In this document: positions 1 to 9,946 of the stretch, in pieces
Position numbering within the stretch: the first letter of the stretch is position 1
Layout of the letters: every line of letters starts with the position of its first letter
Made by a program: the position numbers and the translations under genes
The notes under the pieces: generated by a model
What the model was told of the DNA's origin: nothing
Seen by the model: only the letters and a program-made list of their open reading frames with translations
Database searches by the model: none
Source: Bacteriovoracaceae bacterium
GTDB lineage: Bacteria > Bdellovibrionota > Bacteriovoracia > Bacteriovoracales > Bacteriovoracaceae
Length of the DNA: 64,000 bases
NCBI GenBank assembly: GCA_947441615.1
Contig: CANEUH010000011.1
Location: 1 to 64,000 of the forward strand
Direction: 5' to 3'

Positions 1-247
1 CCTCATCTTTGAGGTGAACAAACTTCTTGTGGTTAGAGAAAATCTTTCGGATAAGTTTTTGCTTTTTCTGGCCCATAGGGCATTTATTTTGGCCCAGGAA
101 AAATAGGATGGGTATTACATTTTTACATGGTAACCATGAGCGATGTTGCACCGAGTCGCAAGTTGTTATATTGTCGTTCCATTACAAACAACGACGGTGT
201 TTCCACAGAAAACGGGACACTATCAACTTTTATACCTTAGGTTGGTT

Positions 248-547
248 ATGATTAAGAAATTCATTTTTGTTTTTATGCTGACTAGTTCTTTCTGCGCTTT
301 TTCAGGTGTTGAATGTTTCGTTGTTACTAAGTCTGGAGCTCATATAGATTTTAATGAAAGTTCAGGCATTATAGATTCAATGGAGCCCTTTGGGTTAATC
401 AGAGTTTCAAAAGCAAACGGTAGGTATCACTTATCTACAATACAGAATGGTGAAGAAACAATCGTGAGTTTTAAGAAAAAAGTAACAATCACTAAGCAAA
501 CACCATTTGGCATATCAGGCGGAATCGGTAGCCTTACCTGCATGTAG
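248..547 (+). CDS. small secreted hypothetical protein (signal peptide)
   Basis: In-frame ATG at 248 gives MIKKFIFVFMLTSSFCAFSG, a typical signal peptide; the longer track start at 143 lacks one. Confidence 0.5.
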   Translation: MIKKFIFVFMLTSSFCAFSGVECFVVTKSGAHIDFNESSGIIDSMEPFGLIRVSKANGRYHLSTIQNGEETIVSFKKKVTITKQTPFGISGGIGSLTCM

Positions 548-592
548 AAGCCGCACGATAAGAAACATTATCGCGCAGGGTGTTAATTGTTT

Positions 593-808
593 TCAGTTAG
601 TTAAGCGGACTCTAGCCGCAAATTCATCCTGCGTGATCTTACCTTGAATGATCGCCAATTTAATAATCTTAAGGGCATTTTGGTACACCTCACGTTTCTC
701 AGCTGGTACCAGCCCAAGGTCCATATGTTTTGAGTCATTTGTTCCGTTCTCTTTAACGGTCATTTTTAATAAAGAAATGGCCTCATCAATTTCCAAGCAT
801 AACCTCAC
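593..808 (-). CDS. small hypothetical protein
   Basis: 71 aa ORF, charged helical composition, placed just after a terminator. Confidence 0.45.
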   Translation of the reverse strand: MRLCLEIDEAISLLKMTVKENGTNDSKHMDLGLVPAEKREVYQNALKIIKLAIIQGKITQDEFAARVRLTN

Positions 809-810
809 AG

Positions 811-845
811 AAAAATGCCCTCAAATGATCAATCATTTGAGGGCA
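811..845 (-). terminator. rho-independent terminator for ORF 875..1105
   Basis: Perfect 13-bp inverted repeat tgccctcaaatga-tcaa-tcatttgagggca (816-845), followed on the minus strand by TTTTT. Confidence 0.8.
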
Positions 846-874
846 AAAGTTAATAACAGAATCTCAAGGATAAG

Positions 875-1105
875 TTACGCGGCTTTAGACATCGGAACAG
901 CATTATCGATCAAATTGGAAATAACATCGTCTGATAGACCATCATACTGAGCAGCTTTGCAAATCACTCTTAGCTTCGAACTAAGTTTACCAATATCCAT
1001 TCTCGTTTTGTGGTCAGTTTCTGACTCGAGAATGGCCTCATGAATAAGATCACGATACTGGCAAACAAGAGCTTCTTGGAAAGTTTCAATATTACGAACG
1101 TTCAA
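875..1105 (-). CDS. small hypothetical protein
   Basis: 76 aa ORF with a terminator immediately downstream. Confidence 0.5.
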   Translation of the reverse strand: MNVRNIETFQEALVCQYRDLIHEAILESETDHKTRMDIGKLSSKLRVICKAAQYDGLSDDVISNLIDNAVPMSKAA

Positions 1106-1298
1106 ACGGGCCTCCCAGTTAAATCAACTTATGCGGATTAAGTTATCATAACCCCATCGAATTTCTGACAGAACAACTTTAATCAGCTACTGGCAATTCA
1201 GATACTTGTGCTCATTTTTATTAAACAATTATTCATTTATTGCTGTTTGTTTTTTATCAAATGACAAAAAATCTTGGCATGATACCATCTCTAACATC

Positions 1299-2219
1299 AT
1301 GAAAAATTTAGATTCTTTTCTTCTTCAAGGCGAAACATTCATCCCTGGTAATAAGACCCAGCTAAAACTAGGTTTAATCGCTCTTTTGTTAAACAGAAAT
1401 GTTTTAATAGAGGATGTTCCTGGCATGGGTAAGACAACTCTGGTTAAGTTCTTTGCCAAAGCGACAGGCCTAGTTTTTAGAAGAGTTCAATTTACGAGTG
1501 ACCTTTTGCCCTCAGATATTTTAGGTATTTCCATTTTTCAGAAGGATTCTGAAAAATTTATTTTTAATCCTGGTCCCATTTTTGGTGAACTTATTCTGGC
1601 GGATGAGCTCAATAGGGGGACTCCAAAGACCCAAAGTGCCCTACTCCAGGCCATGGAAGAAAAAAATGTGACCATTGATGGGGTGACTCACCAATTGCCA
1701 GAGAGATTCTCTGTCTTTGCTACTCAAAATCCACGCGGCCAATATGGGACCTATCCCCTACCTGAGTCTCAGCTAGATCGATTCTTTTTTAAGTTCTCTA
1801 TGGGCCACCTCACGAAAGAAGAAGAGGTTGAGCTTCTTACTACTGGGTCAAGGTTAGAGAAATTAAATCATGTGACTTCATTTATCTCTAAAGAAGAGCT
1901 TAAGGGGTGGCAAGAGCAAATGAAGAGTACGACGACTTCTAAAATGCTTTTAGATTATGTTGCTGATGTTTTGCAAGCTTCAAGAAAAATGGATGATTGT
2001 AATGGCCTAAGTCCAAGGGCCGGATTGGACTTACTAGATGCGGCCAGGGCGTGGGCCTTCTTTGAAAAAAGAGATTATGTTATCCCTGATGATGTTCAAG
2101 CTGTTTTTCCGTTTGTTGCCGGACATAGAATGTTTTCTCAACATTCACTTTCAGCGCATATTGAATTTTCTAGATCAAAAGAATTTATTATGAGTGTTCC
2201 TTTTGTTAAATCAAAATGA
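1299..2219 (+). CDS. MoxR-family AAA+ ATPase
   Basis: Walker A GMGKTT, ELNRGTPKTQSALLQAMEE, FATQNP...PLPESQLDRF; start at internal ATG 1299 preferred. Confidence 0.93.
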   Translation: MKNLDSFLLQGETFIPGNKTQLKLGLIALLLNRNVLIEDVPGMGKTTLVKFFAKATGLVFRRVQFTSDLLPSDILGISIFQKDSEKFIFNPGPIFGELILADELNRGTPKTQSALLQAMEEKNVTIDGVTHQLPERFSVFATQNPRGQYGTYPLPESQLDRFFFKFSMGHLTKEEEVELLTTGSRLEKLNHVTSFISKEELKGWQEQMKSTTTSKMLLDYVADVLQASRKMDDCNGLSPRAGLDLLDAARAWAFFEKRDYVIPDDVQAVFPFVAGHRMFSQHSLSAHIEFSRSKEFIMSVPFVKSK

Positions 2220-3118
2220 AATTACCTATCTGGGTTTTAAACCAGTTTAAAAAAAGATCCCGCATTTATATATTTCCCACACGCATGGGTGGTTACCTAA
2301 ACGGACTCATTTTTTTAATGTTTCTTCTTGCAGTTGGGTATAACAACAATCTACTTCTTATTTTCACGTTGTTTTTATTTGGTTTTAATCTCATTTGGCT
2401 TATTCAAACGCATTTCCATCTAAATCATCTAAAACTAGAAAATATACTTATTGAAAATGGTCACGCTGGTGAGCCAATCTTTACATTAATTAACTGGAAA
2501 AAGGTCCCAGAGGGTCCACTTGAGTGGGAGATTAGTTTCGAAAAAAGGGAAGGCACTTCTTATCGAATTCATTTTCCTGTGAATTCTTCACTAAAAACTG
2601 AAGGAAGTATTATTCTGCCAAAGCGTGGAGTTTGGAAGTTTCAGCACATTTGTATTAAAACTCAAAAGCCTTTTGGTTTATATAAAGTTTGTATTTATTT
2701 CAAAGTGGATCTTACGAGTTACGCTTATCCGGAAAAACTTAAAGAGGTACCGGCCTTTGAAAAAGATCATTCCTTTATCGAGGGAGAAAATCAAAGTCTC
2801 CACAAAGGAAGCCATGATGTGTGGAATTTATCACCTTATCAAGGCGATGAATCCAGAAAAATCAGCTGGAAGCATTATGCACGATCTGGAGAACTTGTGA
2901 TTAAAGAAGGTCAGGAGTTAACGAAATCTCTGACACACTTTAAACTTATAACCACTTCCAAAAATAAAGAATGGATTCTCTCTAAGATAGCAACCCAAAT
3001 GATCTATTGCCATCGAACAGATATTGCATTCACCCTTGAAACTCCCCAAAAGAAGTTTGGCCCAGGTTCTAGCGCAAAATATCTTTCTGATTGTTTAAAG
3101 GAGCTATCTCAATGTTAG
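2216..3118 (+). CDS. DUF58 domain protein
   Basis: N-terminal TM pair and a DVWNLSPYQGDESRKISWKHYARSGELVIKEG motif typical of DUF58; overlaps moxR stop by 4 nt. Confidence 0.88.
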   Translation: MKLPIWVLNQFKKRSRIYIFPTRMGGYLNGLIFLMFLLAVGYNNNLLLIFTLFLFGFNLIWLIQTHFHLNHLKLENILIENGHAGEPIFTLINWKKVPEGPLEWEISFEKREGTSYRIHFPVNSSLKTEGSIILPKRGVWKFQHICIKTQKPFGLYKVCIYFKVDLTSYAYPEKLKEVPAFEKDHSFIEGENQSLHKGSHDVWNLSPYQGDESRKISWKHYARSGELVIKEGQELTKSLTHFKLITTSKNKEWILSKIATQMIYCHRTDIAFTLETPQKKFGPGSSAKYLSDCLKELSQC

Positions 3119-4980
3119 CTTCAATCCATAAGCAAAATCTCGTCCTTTTAGTTTTTGCAATCCTTTTAATGGAAGTATTGACTGGGGTAACACTTGCTTT
3201 TGTTGGCATAGGTGTTTTCATAGTCACGTTTAATTTTAAAACGAACAAGATTTTTCGAAATGCTGTGTCCTTGTTAGTTTTTGGTTCATACTGGATTAAA
3301 TACGGTAAGATCATTGATCCAGAGATCGGTCTAAACTTTCTCACCTCTATAATTGTCTTAAAAATTTTAGAGAAAGAGACTGTTAGAGATCGCTACATGA
3401 TTTTTTTTGGTCTTATACTTCTAATCTCCGCGGGGTCACTCTTTGAGCGGACACTTTCTTATGTCTTCTTTTTTTGTTTAAGCTTTCTCATTTTAATCAA
3501 AGATTTTTATTCGTTTCTTGGTCTGAAATGGAAATTTAGAGATATTTTTTATGCTCTCATCTGGGTTGCTCCACTAACCTTTCTTCTTTTCTTTTTAACT
3601 CCAAGACTTCTTGAGCCTATTCCTTTTGATCAGAACACTGTTGCCCCGGGAGAAGTCGGTTACACGACTGATGTTAATATTTCCCAAGTAGCATCCCTTG
3701 AGCCGAATCAAACTACCGTTTTTCATGTTGTGACTTCGAGGATTCTGTCTCAGAAAGAGCTTTATTGGAGGGGGAACACTCTGACTTATACAGATGGTTG
3801 GAATTGGAAGGAGATGACGTCTGACAAGGAAGAAATCCTAGAGACTTTAGGTCATAAGGAAGCTGAAGTTTTACCAAATGAAGTAAAGCAATCCTTTCGA
3901 TTATCAACGAAATCAGATTATTTTTTTGCACTTGATTATCCAAAGTCTATGACTTACGGGGATCATTTCTTTACGACTGCAGGTGGACGAAAAACTTTTC
4001 CACAACAGAGCTGGGGATGGGTTAATCGATACAGTACAGTGAGTATTCCTAATTTAAAGATCATTCAAGAAAAATTAGAATCTCATTATTTAAGATTGGT
4101 GTTACCTAGAAAGACCAAAGAAAAGATATCAACCATGTTCAAGGGAACGTCACTTTCAGAGGTAGAGTCGTCCATAAAATCCTTTTTTCAAAAGGAAGGC
4201 TTTACTTATTCCATGTCTCCAGGTCAGTCCCAGGATCTAAACGCTTTTCTTAATCTTAAAAAAGGATTTTGTTCTCATTATGCTTCGGCGACCGCTATCT
4301 TTTTAAGGATTAAAGGTATTCCTTCTAGGCTTGTTTCTGGTTTTATGGGAGGAAGTTTTAATTCATACGCCAATTACTACCTTATAACTCAAAATGATGC
4401 ACATGTTTGGGTTGAAGCTTTTGAAGACGGTGAATGGAAAAAGATTGACCCTACAGAATGGGTTGCGCCAGATAGACTAGACATGGGTGGGGCCGCCTAC
4501 ATGGAATCCATTGGCCGTGGTTCGTTAAATACCAATAGCTTTTTTAAAATTCCAAAATTAATCAATGAAATGAAACTATGGTTCAGGCAGTGGGATTTTT
4601 TATTTTATCAGTGGCTTGAGGATATGGACTATCATTCACAATCTGCTTGGTTAAAACGACTAAACATCAGGCGTGAGTGGCTTTTTTCGATTATCCCCGC
4701 ATCGATGGTGATTTTCATGCTTTGCTATATGTGGTTTTTAAGCTTTAAAAATCGAAGAAAAAAAGATTCGATCTATCAAGAATTATGGCAATTATTTTAT
4801 TTAAAGATGAATAAGAAAGGTTTAAATCTGTCTTGTATTAGTTTAGAGGCTTCGACAGAGTTGATTTTAAATCTTAATAACCCAGGTATTCTTCAAATCT
4901 GGGAAAAACTAGTGGCAGTGAGCTTTAAGGGAGAACAGAGCTCAACTGATGAAATAAGAAAAATGATTAAAAAGATCTAA
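3112..4980 (+). CDS. TgpA-like membrane transglutaminase
   Basis: N-terminal TM helices and a transglutaminase core GFCSHYASATAIFLR...HVWVEAFEDGEWKKIDPTEW; follows MoxR and DUF58. Confidence 0.9.
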   Translation: MLASIHKQNLVLLVFAILLMEVLTGVTLAFVGIGVFIVTFNFKTNKIFRNAVSLLVFGSYWIKYGKIIDPEIGLNFLTSIIVLKILEKETVRDRYMIFFGLILLISAGSLFERTLSYVFFFCLSFLILIKDFYSFLGLKWKFRDIFYALIWVAPLTFLLFFLTPRLLEPIPFDQNTVAPGEVGYTTDVNISQVASLEPNQTTVFHVVTSRILSQKELYWRGNTLTYTDGWNWKEMTSDKEEILETLGHKEAEVLPNEVKQSFRLSTKSDYFFALDYPKSMTYGDHFFTTAGGRKTFPQQSWGWVNRYSTVSIPNLKIIQEKLESHYLRLVLPRKTKEKISTMFKGTSLSEVESSIKSFFQKEGFTYSMSPGQSQDLNAFLNLKKGFCSHYASATAIFLRIKGIPSRLVSGFMGGSFNSYANYYLITQNDAHVWVEAFEDGEWKKIDPTEWVAPDRLDMGGAAYMESIGRGSLNTNSFFKIPKLINEMKLWFRQWDFLFYQWLEDMDYHSQSAWLKRLNIRREWLFSIIPASMVIFMLCYMWFLSFKNRRKKDSIYQELWQLFYLKMNKKGLNLSCISLEASTELILNLNNPGILQIWEKLVAVSFKGEQSSTDEIRKMIKKI

Positions 4981-5156
4981 TTGATAATTTTAAAATCAGC
5001 ATTAATTGTTTTTTCAGCTTTTACTTCGTTTGAACTCGACTTATTTTTTTGCATAGCTTGTTCATCTTGAATTCTTTTCATGACTCGGTACATCTCTATA
5101 AATCGCTTGATGAAATAGATAGCAAAAAAGACGAGGATAATTTTGAATAATCTCAT
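4977..5156 (-). CDS. small single-TM protein (59 aa, below the track cutoff)
   Basis: Hand translation MRLFKIILVFFAIYFIKRFIEMYRVMKRIQDEQAMQKNKSSSNEVKAEKTINADFKIIN*; fills the gap between convergent neighbours. Confidence 0.5.
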   Translation of the reverse strand: MRLFKIILVFFAIYFIKRFIEMYRVMKRIQDEQAMQKNKSSSNEVKAEKTINADFKIIN

Positions 5157-5196
5157 AGCTTAAATTTAATTCGAGTGAGATCTAATGGCAAGATGA

Positions 5197-6933
5197 CTAT
5201 GCACTAGGCTTTGGAGGAGTTTCTGCAGTTTTTACAGGTTCTGCCGCGGGTTGAGTTTCTGCTGGTTTAGGAGAAGCTTTTTCTTGATTTGACGAGCTCT
5301 CACTCTCACCTGCTGCAGCTTTTTTCGCTTCTTCAATCGCCTTTTTCGCTGCCTCTTCTTTTTCTTGTTTCTTCGCAATATTAAGCTTTAGGTATTCATC
5401 TGTTTCAGCTTGCAACTGAGCATCATGATCCCGAAAAAAGACGGTGTTAATGAAGCGCCTAAGTTGCTTTTTCTCTTCCTCCCCTACGGAGTGAATGAGG
5501 CCATAAAATTCAGGGTCCTTACTTTGCCCCTTCGGTGGCTGAACGTTAACAAACATTTCAATAGGTGATGTGAAATGAAGATTTGATCCAATAGGGATCG
5601 GAGCTTCACATTTAAAGACAAGATCCGTTTCCGAAAGCTTTGTGAGAGTCACGTTAAACGTTATTTCAGCAATGGAAGCATTATGAGTCTTACGAAGAAA
5701 AATTTTTGGTATATTTGATTTTGAGTTTGCAAGTGTCTTTTCAAGCTTTTTATCAAATATTTCCGCCATCCTTACTAAGAGTTCAACTGAAATTTCACTT
5801 TCAGTGGTCATAATATTTGTGTAATTAAAAGTTTCTTTAATTTCTTTAGATGGGATTTTTGAATTAAAAACAATCACAAATGGGCTTTTATCCTGATACC
5901 TTTCACTCAGTGTTTTAGTCAAAACCTGGAGCTGCTCAGCCGTATTTCTAGCTTCTTTTGCTTCAGGCTTATCTAAAGAGTACGCAATCACCTGAGGCTC
6001 AAGTCGATCTAATTCTAAGTTTATATCCTTTAAAAATGGAATACACCGAATAGTATAAGCATTTTTATCTGTCCTTGGCTGTTCGTCATAGAAATGAAAT
6101 TCAGGATCAATCACGAGCACTTTTGCCTTTTTCTCAAGAGACAAAGAAGTATTAGTTGAAAGCCAGTTCGCGAGCATCTTCTTATGGTGCTTAATAGTAT
6201 GAAGTCTGTATTCCTTCCTTTCTTCAACATCTTTTGGAGCAACTCCGTCAGGCGGGAGGTATTGGTCTACAAAGTGAAATTCAGCGTCTGCTGCATATTT
6301 GAAATGATAAAAAAGGTTATGTGAACTTACTTTTTGAATGAAGAATTCTCTAGACGGAACAACTTTCTTTTTGGTCCAGTGATGGTTCATCCTAATTTGA
6401 TCACCATCTTTTAATGGATAATCAGTTTCGATATGAAGTCCTGATTCGAAAATAAAACCAATTTTCACTGGTAGAGCGGCTTCAAAATCATCTTTAAGGT
6501 CGGCATTAGCGAAGCCATGCTCAGCAATTTCTGTCGGTGAGATAAGTTTAGAGACTCCAAAAACGACATCAAAAGTTTCCGGGCTCTTAGTGTAGGCCAA
6601 ATTGATTCCGGTGATAATACTCTCTTTAAGAACTTCTGGAGGCGAAAGATAATCGACTAGACCAACGAGTATAGGATTATGTTCCATCGTCGCCCTAGCG
6701 AGGATTCTGGCCAAATGGATATAGTCTTGAGAATTTTTTGAAAGATCAATAAAAACACAGGCGGCTTTGTTTCTGTAAACTTTTAAAAATAAAGATTGGA
6801 TTTTTTTTTCATCAGATTCGTAGAAGCGCTGAAAATCGATAACAAGTTTAGTATGACGTTTAAATTCACCAACGATGGCCCGAAAATAAGCTTCATCATC
6901 GCCAAAATAGTAAAACAGGAGTTTACCTTCCAT
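5197..6933 (-). CDS. PilZ-like / pseudo-receiver protein with Ala/Pro/Lys-rich tail
   Basis: N-terminal region with receiver-like alternation; LSETDLVFKCEAPIPIGSNLHF resembles PilZ strands; C-terminal KKAIEEAKKAAAG...PKPAETQPAAEPV tail. Confidence 0.45.
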   Translation of the reverse strand: MEGKLLFYYFGDDEAYFRAIVGEFKRHTKLVIDFQRFYESDEKKIQSLFLKVYRNKAACVFIDLSKNSQDYIHLARILARATMEHNPILVGLVDYLSPPEVLKESIITGINLAYTKSPETFDVVFGVSKLISPTEIAEHGFANADLKDDFEAALPVKIGFIFESGLHIETDYPLKDGDQIRMNHHWTKKKVVPSREFFIQKVSSHNLFYHFKYAADAEFHFVDQYLPPDGVAPKDVEERKEYRLHTIKHHKKMLANWLSTNTSLSLEKKAKVLVIDPEFHFYDEQPRTDKNAYTIRCIPFLKDINLELDRLEPQVIAYSLDKPEAKEARNTAEQLQVLTKTLSERYQDKSPFVIVFNSKIPSKEIKETFNYTNIMTTESEISVELLVRMAEIFDKKLEKTLANSKSNIPKIFLRKTHNASIAEITFNVTLTKLSETDLVFKCEAPIPIGSNLHFTSPIEMFVNVQPPKGQSKDPEFYGLIHSVGEEEKKQLRRFINTVFFRDHDAQLQAETDEYLKLNIAKKQEKEEAAKKAIEEAKKAAAGESESSSNQEKASPKPAETQPAAEPVKTAETPPKPSA

Positions 6934-6970
6934 AGAAAGATTATAGCATAGAAATTATTGAGATTTGCAT

Positions 6971-7642
6971 TCAAAAAACAAGGGACTTCAGATAGTTAAC
7001 GTAACCTATGGAGAGAGCGCCCCTATGATGAACAAAATATTTTAAAAGATGATCCCGATAATTTTCACTGTGCACTTTAGTCCAAAGGAGACTTCCATAA
7101 AGAGAAACTTTTGAAGAGGACACAGAATTGTCAGGTCTTAGAACGATCAGTTGGTAGTATTGGTTATTTTCAAAAACAATGTCTTCATCAATGAGTGAGA
7201 TTGGTAATTGATTAAGAAGTACTCTCAATTCAAGAATATTTTTATGTGGGGATATAATAATTTTAGAACTTGAATCAATTAATGGTAAAAGTGACTGGAT
7301 AATCTCACCTATTTCTTTTCCACCCATACCAGCAATGAAAATTATGTTGTTTTGTTTCTCTATTGTTAGTTTTTGACCTTTTATCTGTTTAATATTAATT
7401 TTCGGGATTGTAATATACGAATCTTTAATCCTTATTTGTAGCTGATCAATCACTTTGGAAGATGGATCGACTAAGTGAATCGCCTCTACTGATTGATTAT
7501 CTGAAAAAGATAAACCAAGGTCACCATGGTCACAGCCTATGTCCCATACATGTCTTTCATTTTCGTAATAAGATTTAATTTTACTAAGTCGCTTAGAGAG
7601 AGCAACCCCTACTCTAGAGGAACTCATCGTAATTTTGACCAA
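6971..7642 (-). CDS. trmK: TrmK-like tRNA (adenine-N1) methyltransferase
   Basis: VWDIGCDHGDLGLS SAM motif, IIFIAGMGGKEIGEI and ISPHKNILELRVLL motifs. ATG at 7627 may be the true start. Confidence 0.7.
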   Translation of the reverse strand: MVKITMSSSRVGVALSKRLSKIKSYYENERHVWDIGCDHGDLGLSFSDNQSVEAIHLVDPSSKVIDQLQIRIKDSYITIPKINIKQIKGQKLTIEKQNNIIFIAGMGGKEIGEIIQSLLPLIDSSSKIIISPHKNILELRVLLNQLPISLIDEDIVFENNQYYQLIVLRPDNSVSSSKVSLYGSLLWTKVHSENYRDHLLKYFVHHRGALSIGYVNYLKSLVF

Positions 7643-8039
7643 ACTGTTGATCCAAGGTCTCGGTGAAATACTTTCGAATAAAGTATTGTCCAGATCTCAC
7701 TGTTTCAATGAGGCCATACTGCTCTAGGGCGCGAAGGTCAGTCCCAAGCTGCTCTATAGAGATACCAAGATTCGTGGCTACATTTGAATATGAATTCAAA
7801 GGCCCGATACCATGAGAGCGGTATAGATTTGGCCGACACCAGATCTGTCGGTACAAAAACATGAGTAATGAAATTTCGTGACGATTTAACTTGGTGTTCT
7901 TGAGAATGACATCAAAAAAAACGTCTGGTATTTCTGATATTGAAGCAACATCTACTGGGCCTGTTCCAGACCGATCAGCAGAATCGTTTTTTTTCTTTTT
8001 GCCATGATATTGGGAAAGGACAGATCGTATATCTCCCAT
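7614..8039 (-). CDS. winged-helix/HTH protein
   Basis: LNRHEISLLMFLYRQIW...SYSNVATNLGISIEQLGTDLRALEQYGLIETVRSGQYF resembles a wHTH fold. Confidence 0.55.
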   Translation of the reverse strand: MGDIRSVLSQYHGKKKKNDSADRSGTGPVDVASISEIPDVFFDVILKNTKLNRHEISLLMFLYRQIWCRPNLYRSHGIGPLNSYSNVATNLGISIEQLGTDLRALEQYGLIETVRSGQYFIRKYFTETLDQQFGQNYDEFL

Positions 8040-8159
8040 AAATCCCCCTTCTTTAAAGTATCCCCCAGTCCCCCTTAAAATACAATAAGACTAAACAAAA
8101 AGAAAAAAGTTCCTTACTTATTTATTTAAGTTTGCATCCAGATAACCGACAAGAGGAGT

Positions 8160-9455
8160 ATGTTTAAGACCCCTATTGTTGCTCCTTTAACTCTTGTATT
8201 ATCCCTTTTCTCCGTGGGTTCATGCGGTCTTATCAATTTTAAAGAGAATTTTGCCACGAGAGGTATTGCAACTTCTGCGATTGAAAAGCTTGTTACTGAT
8301 GAAGAAACGTCCTTTCAAGCTGAAATAGAACACAAACTCCTCTCCCTTCATTGCTATTACTTAATCGCTCAAAAGAATCTGATTAAATTAGAGGATAAAA
8401 TTCCATCAAATAATCTTTCAGAAATCTACATGAGCTCGGAATATTTATCACTTTTGGCAACCAAGGGCCAAATTGATGAAATTGAAGCTGAGTTAGAGGG
8501 TGTTTACGAGGAATTAAATCAGAAGAATACTACAAACCTTTCACTTAGAAAAAAACTTTTCCTTAGTGAAATAGACAAATTTACAAAAAGGGGCGTCATT
8601 GCCTCGCGGTCTTTAATAAATTTAATCAGTTTCTTAGGACTAACTTTAGATCAATCAGATTTAGATCTTTCAAAAGATAACGTTTTAGATGAAATTTCAA
8701 ACTTTGATAAAGATCATGAATTCAACATCTATGAAAGAAATATTGATCACCTTTCCTATATGATGGAAATGAATCTAAAAACGGAAGCAAAAAAATGGGC
8801 CCCGTCAGAAAACGATTCCGGAAACTTAACTGGTGAAGAATTCCCCTCTAAGTTATGGTCACTAACGTTCAGTCTTGGGCCAAAAGTTAATGTGACAAAT
8901 GTAATTTTAAATCAGCTTAATCTAAAAAATTCAAAGGCGACTTTTTTTATAGCTGCAAAGAACTTAGACAAACTGAACCACTTAAAGATGGTGAATAACC
9001 CAAAAGTAGAGTTTGGAATACAGTCAATGAGTAACACTGATTTAACCAAAGTAGGTTACTCAACACTTGAGAAAGAAATTTCAGAAGCGAAAATGATAGC
9101 TGAGAAGAAGCTAAAAAAGAAAGTGAACTTTTATCGTCTTCCACTAGGAGCGGGACAAAGAGTCCCTCAGATAAGAGACCTTATCGCAAGAAACCAACTC
9201 ATCCATATTCTTTGGAACGTAGACTCGCTCGACTGGATTCCGCAAACATCGGAAAGAATCGTTAAAAGAACTAAGTTACTTATGCTAAAATCAAAAAAAG
9301 ATTCTGGAATCATTCTTTTTCATGATCTTTATCCCAGGACCATTGCTGCAAGTAATGAAATGATCTCGCACTTATCACACAATTCTAGAAGATTGTGTCA
9401 TTTGAAAGATATCCTGAATGAAATAAATTCTAACGGAAATGATTTATGCAAATAA
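8160..9455 (+). CDS. NodB-like polysaccharide deacetylase-fold lipoprotein, catalytic residues degenerate
   Basis: Lipobox LFSVGSC; C-terminal YRLPLGAG, WNVDSLDW and GIILFHDLYPRT match NodB motifs 3-5. Confidence 0.75.
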   Translation: MFKTPIVAPLTLVLSLFSVGSCGLINFKENFATRGIATSAIEKLVTDEETSFQAEIEHKLLSLHCYYLIAQKNLIKLEDKIPSNNLSEIYMSSEYLSLLATKGQIDEIEAELEGVYEELNQKNTTNLSLRKKLFLSEIDKFTKRGVIASRSLINLISFLGLTLDQSDLDLSKDNVLDEISNFDKDHEFNIYERNIDHLSYMMEMNLKTEAKKWAPSENDSGNLTGEEFPSKLWSLTFSLGPKVNVTNVILNQLNLKNSKATFFIAAKNLDKLNHLKMVNNPKVEFGIQSMSNTDLTKVGYSTLEKEISEAKMIAEKKLKKKVNFYRLPLGAGQRVPQIRDLIARNQLIHILWNVDSLDWIPQTSERIVKRTKLLMLKSKKDSGIILFHDLYPRTIAASNEMISHLSHNSRRLCHLKDILNEINSNGNDLCK

Positions 9456-9946
9456 GATACGTTCTACCATTTCTTTTTTTGATTTCTTGTTCTTCGACAG
9501 TTGTAAAGAACGCACCTCCATCTAAAGAATTTTCTAGAGGTGAAATTATCCTTGCGAATAAACTCTTGGATAAAATTTTTGATAAACAAATGGCACCAAT
9601 TGAATGCGTCAATGATCCTAATGAAGCAGAGCTTTTACTTAGAACGATAACACCAAGGCTAGAAATTGCTCAGGATGATGTGGAGGCACTCCTTGATGGT
9701 CCAACGGAAATTGATACATTAATTGAAAGCTGCACAGCTGATTGTACCTGCGGGTATATCGATGAACTCATGAAAGAGCACCAAGTTGAACTTACCAGAA
9801 AACAGAGAAAATCGCTTTCACAAAAAGCTTCTGATAAAGAACTTTCCCGATGCTTAAATTACGCCCAAAAGACGTTTTGCCAAAGCGACTTATATAAAGC
9901 TCTTAATGAAGAAAAAAAGGATTTTAATTACGAAGAGAATCCTTGA
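9446..9946 (+). CDS. lipoprotein, hypothetical
   Basis: MQIRYVLPFLFLISCSS lipobox; overlaps upstream CDS. Confidence 0.6.
   Translation: MQIRYVLPFLFLISCSSTVVKNAPPSKEFSRGEIILANKLLDKIFDKQMAPIECVNDPNEAELLLRTITPRLEIAQDDVEALLDGPTEIDTLIESCTADCTCGYIDELMKEHQVELTRKQRKSLSQKASDKELSRCLNYAQKTFCQSDLYKALNEEKKDFNYEENP

Noticed and set aside
27-251. 74-aa track ORF
   Set aside because: No coding character; overlaps the likely promoter region of the 248..547 gene.
648-950. 100-aa plus ORF
   Set aside because: Antisense to two short ORFs and crosses the 816-845 terminator.
1206-1298. N-terminal extension of the MoxR ORF
   Set aside because: Sequence MCSFLLNNYSFIAV... is unlike MoxR; internal ATG at 1299 fits better.
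9917-9943. aaggatt/aatcctt inverted repeat between convergent genes
   Set aside because: Only 7-bp AT-rich arms with a long loop and no T-tract; too weak to call a terminator.
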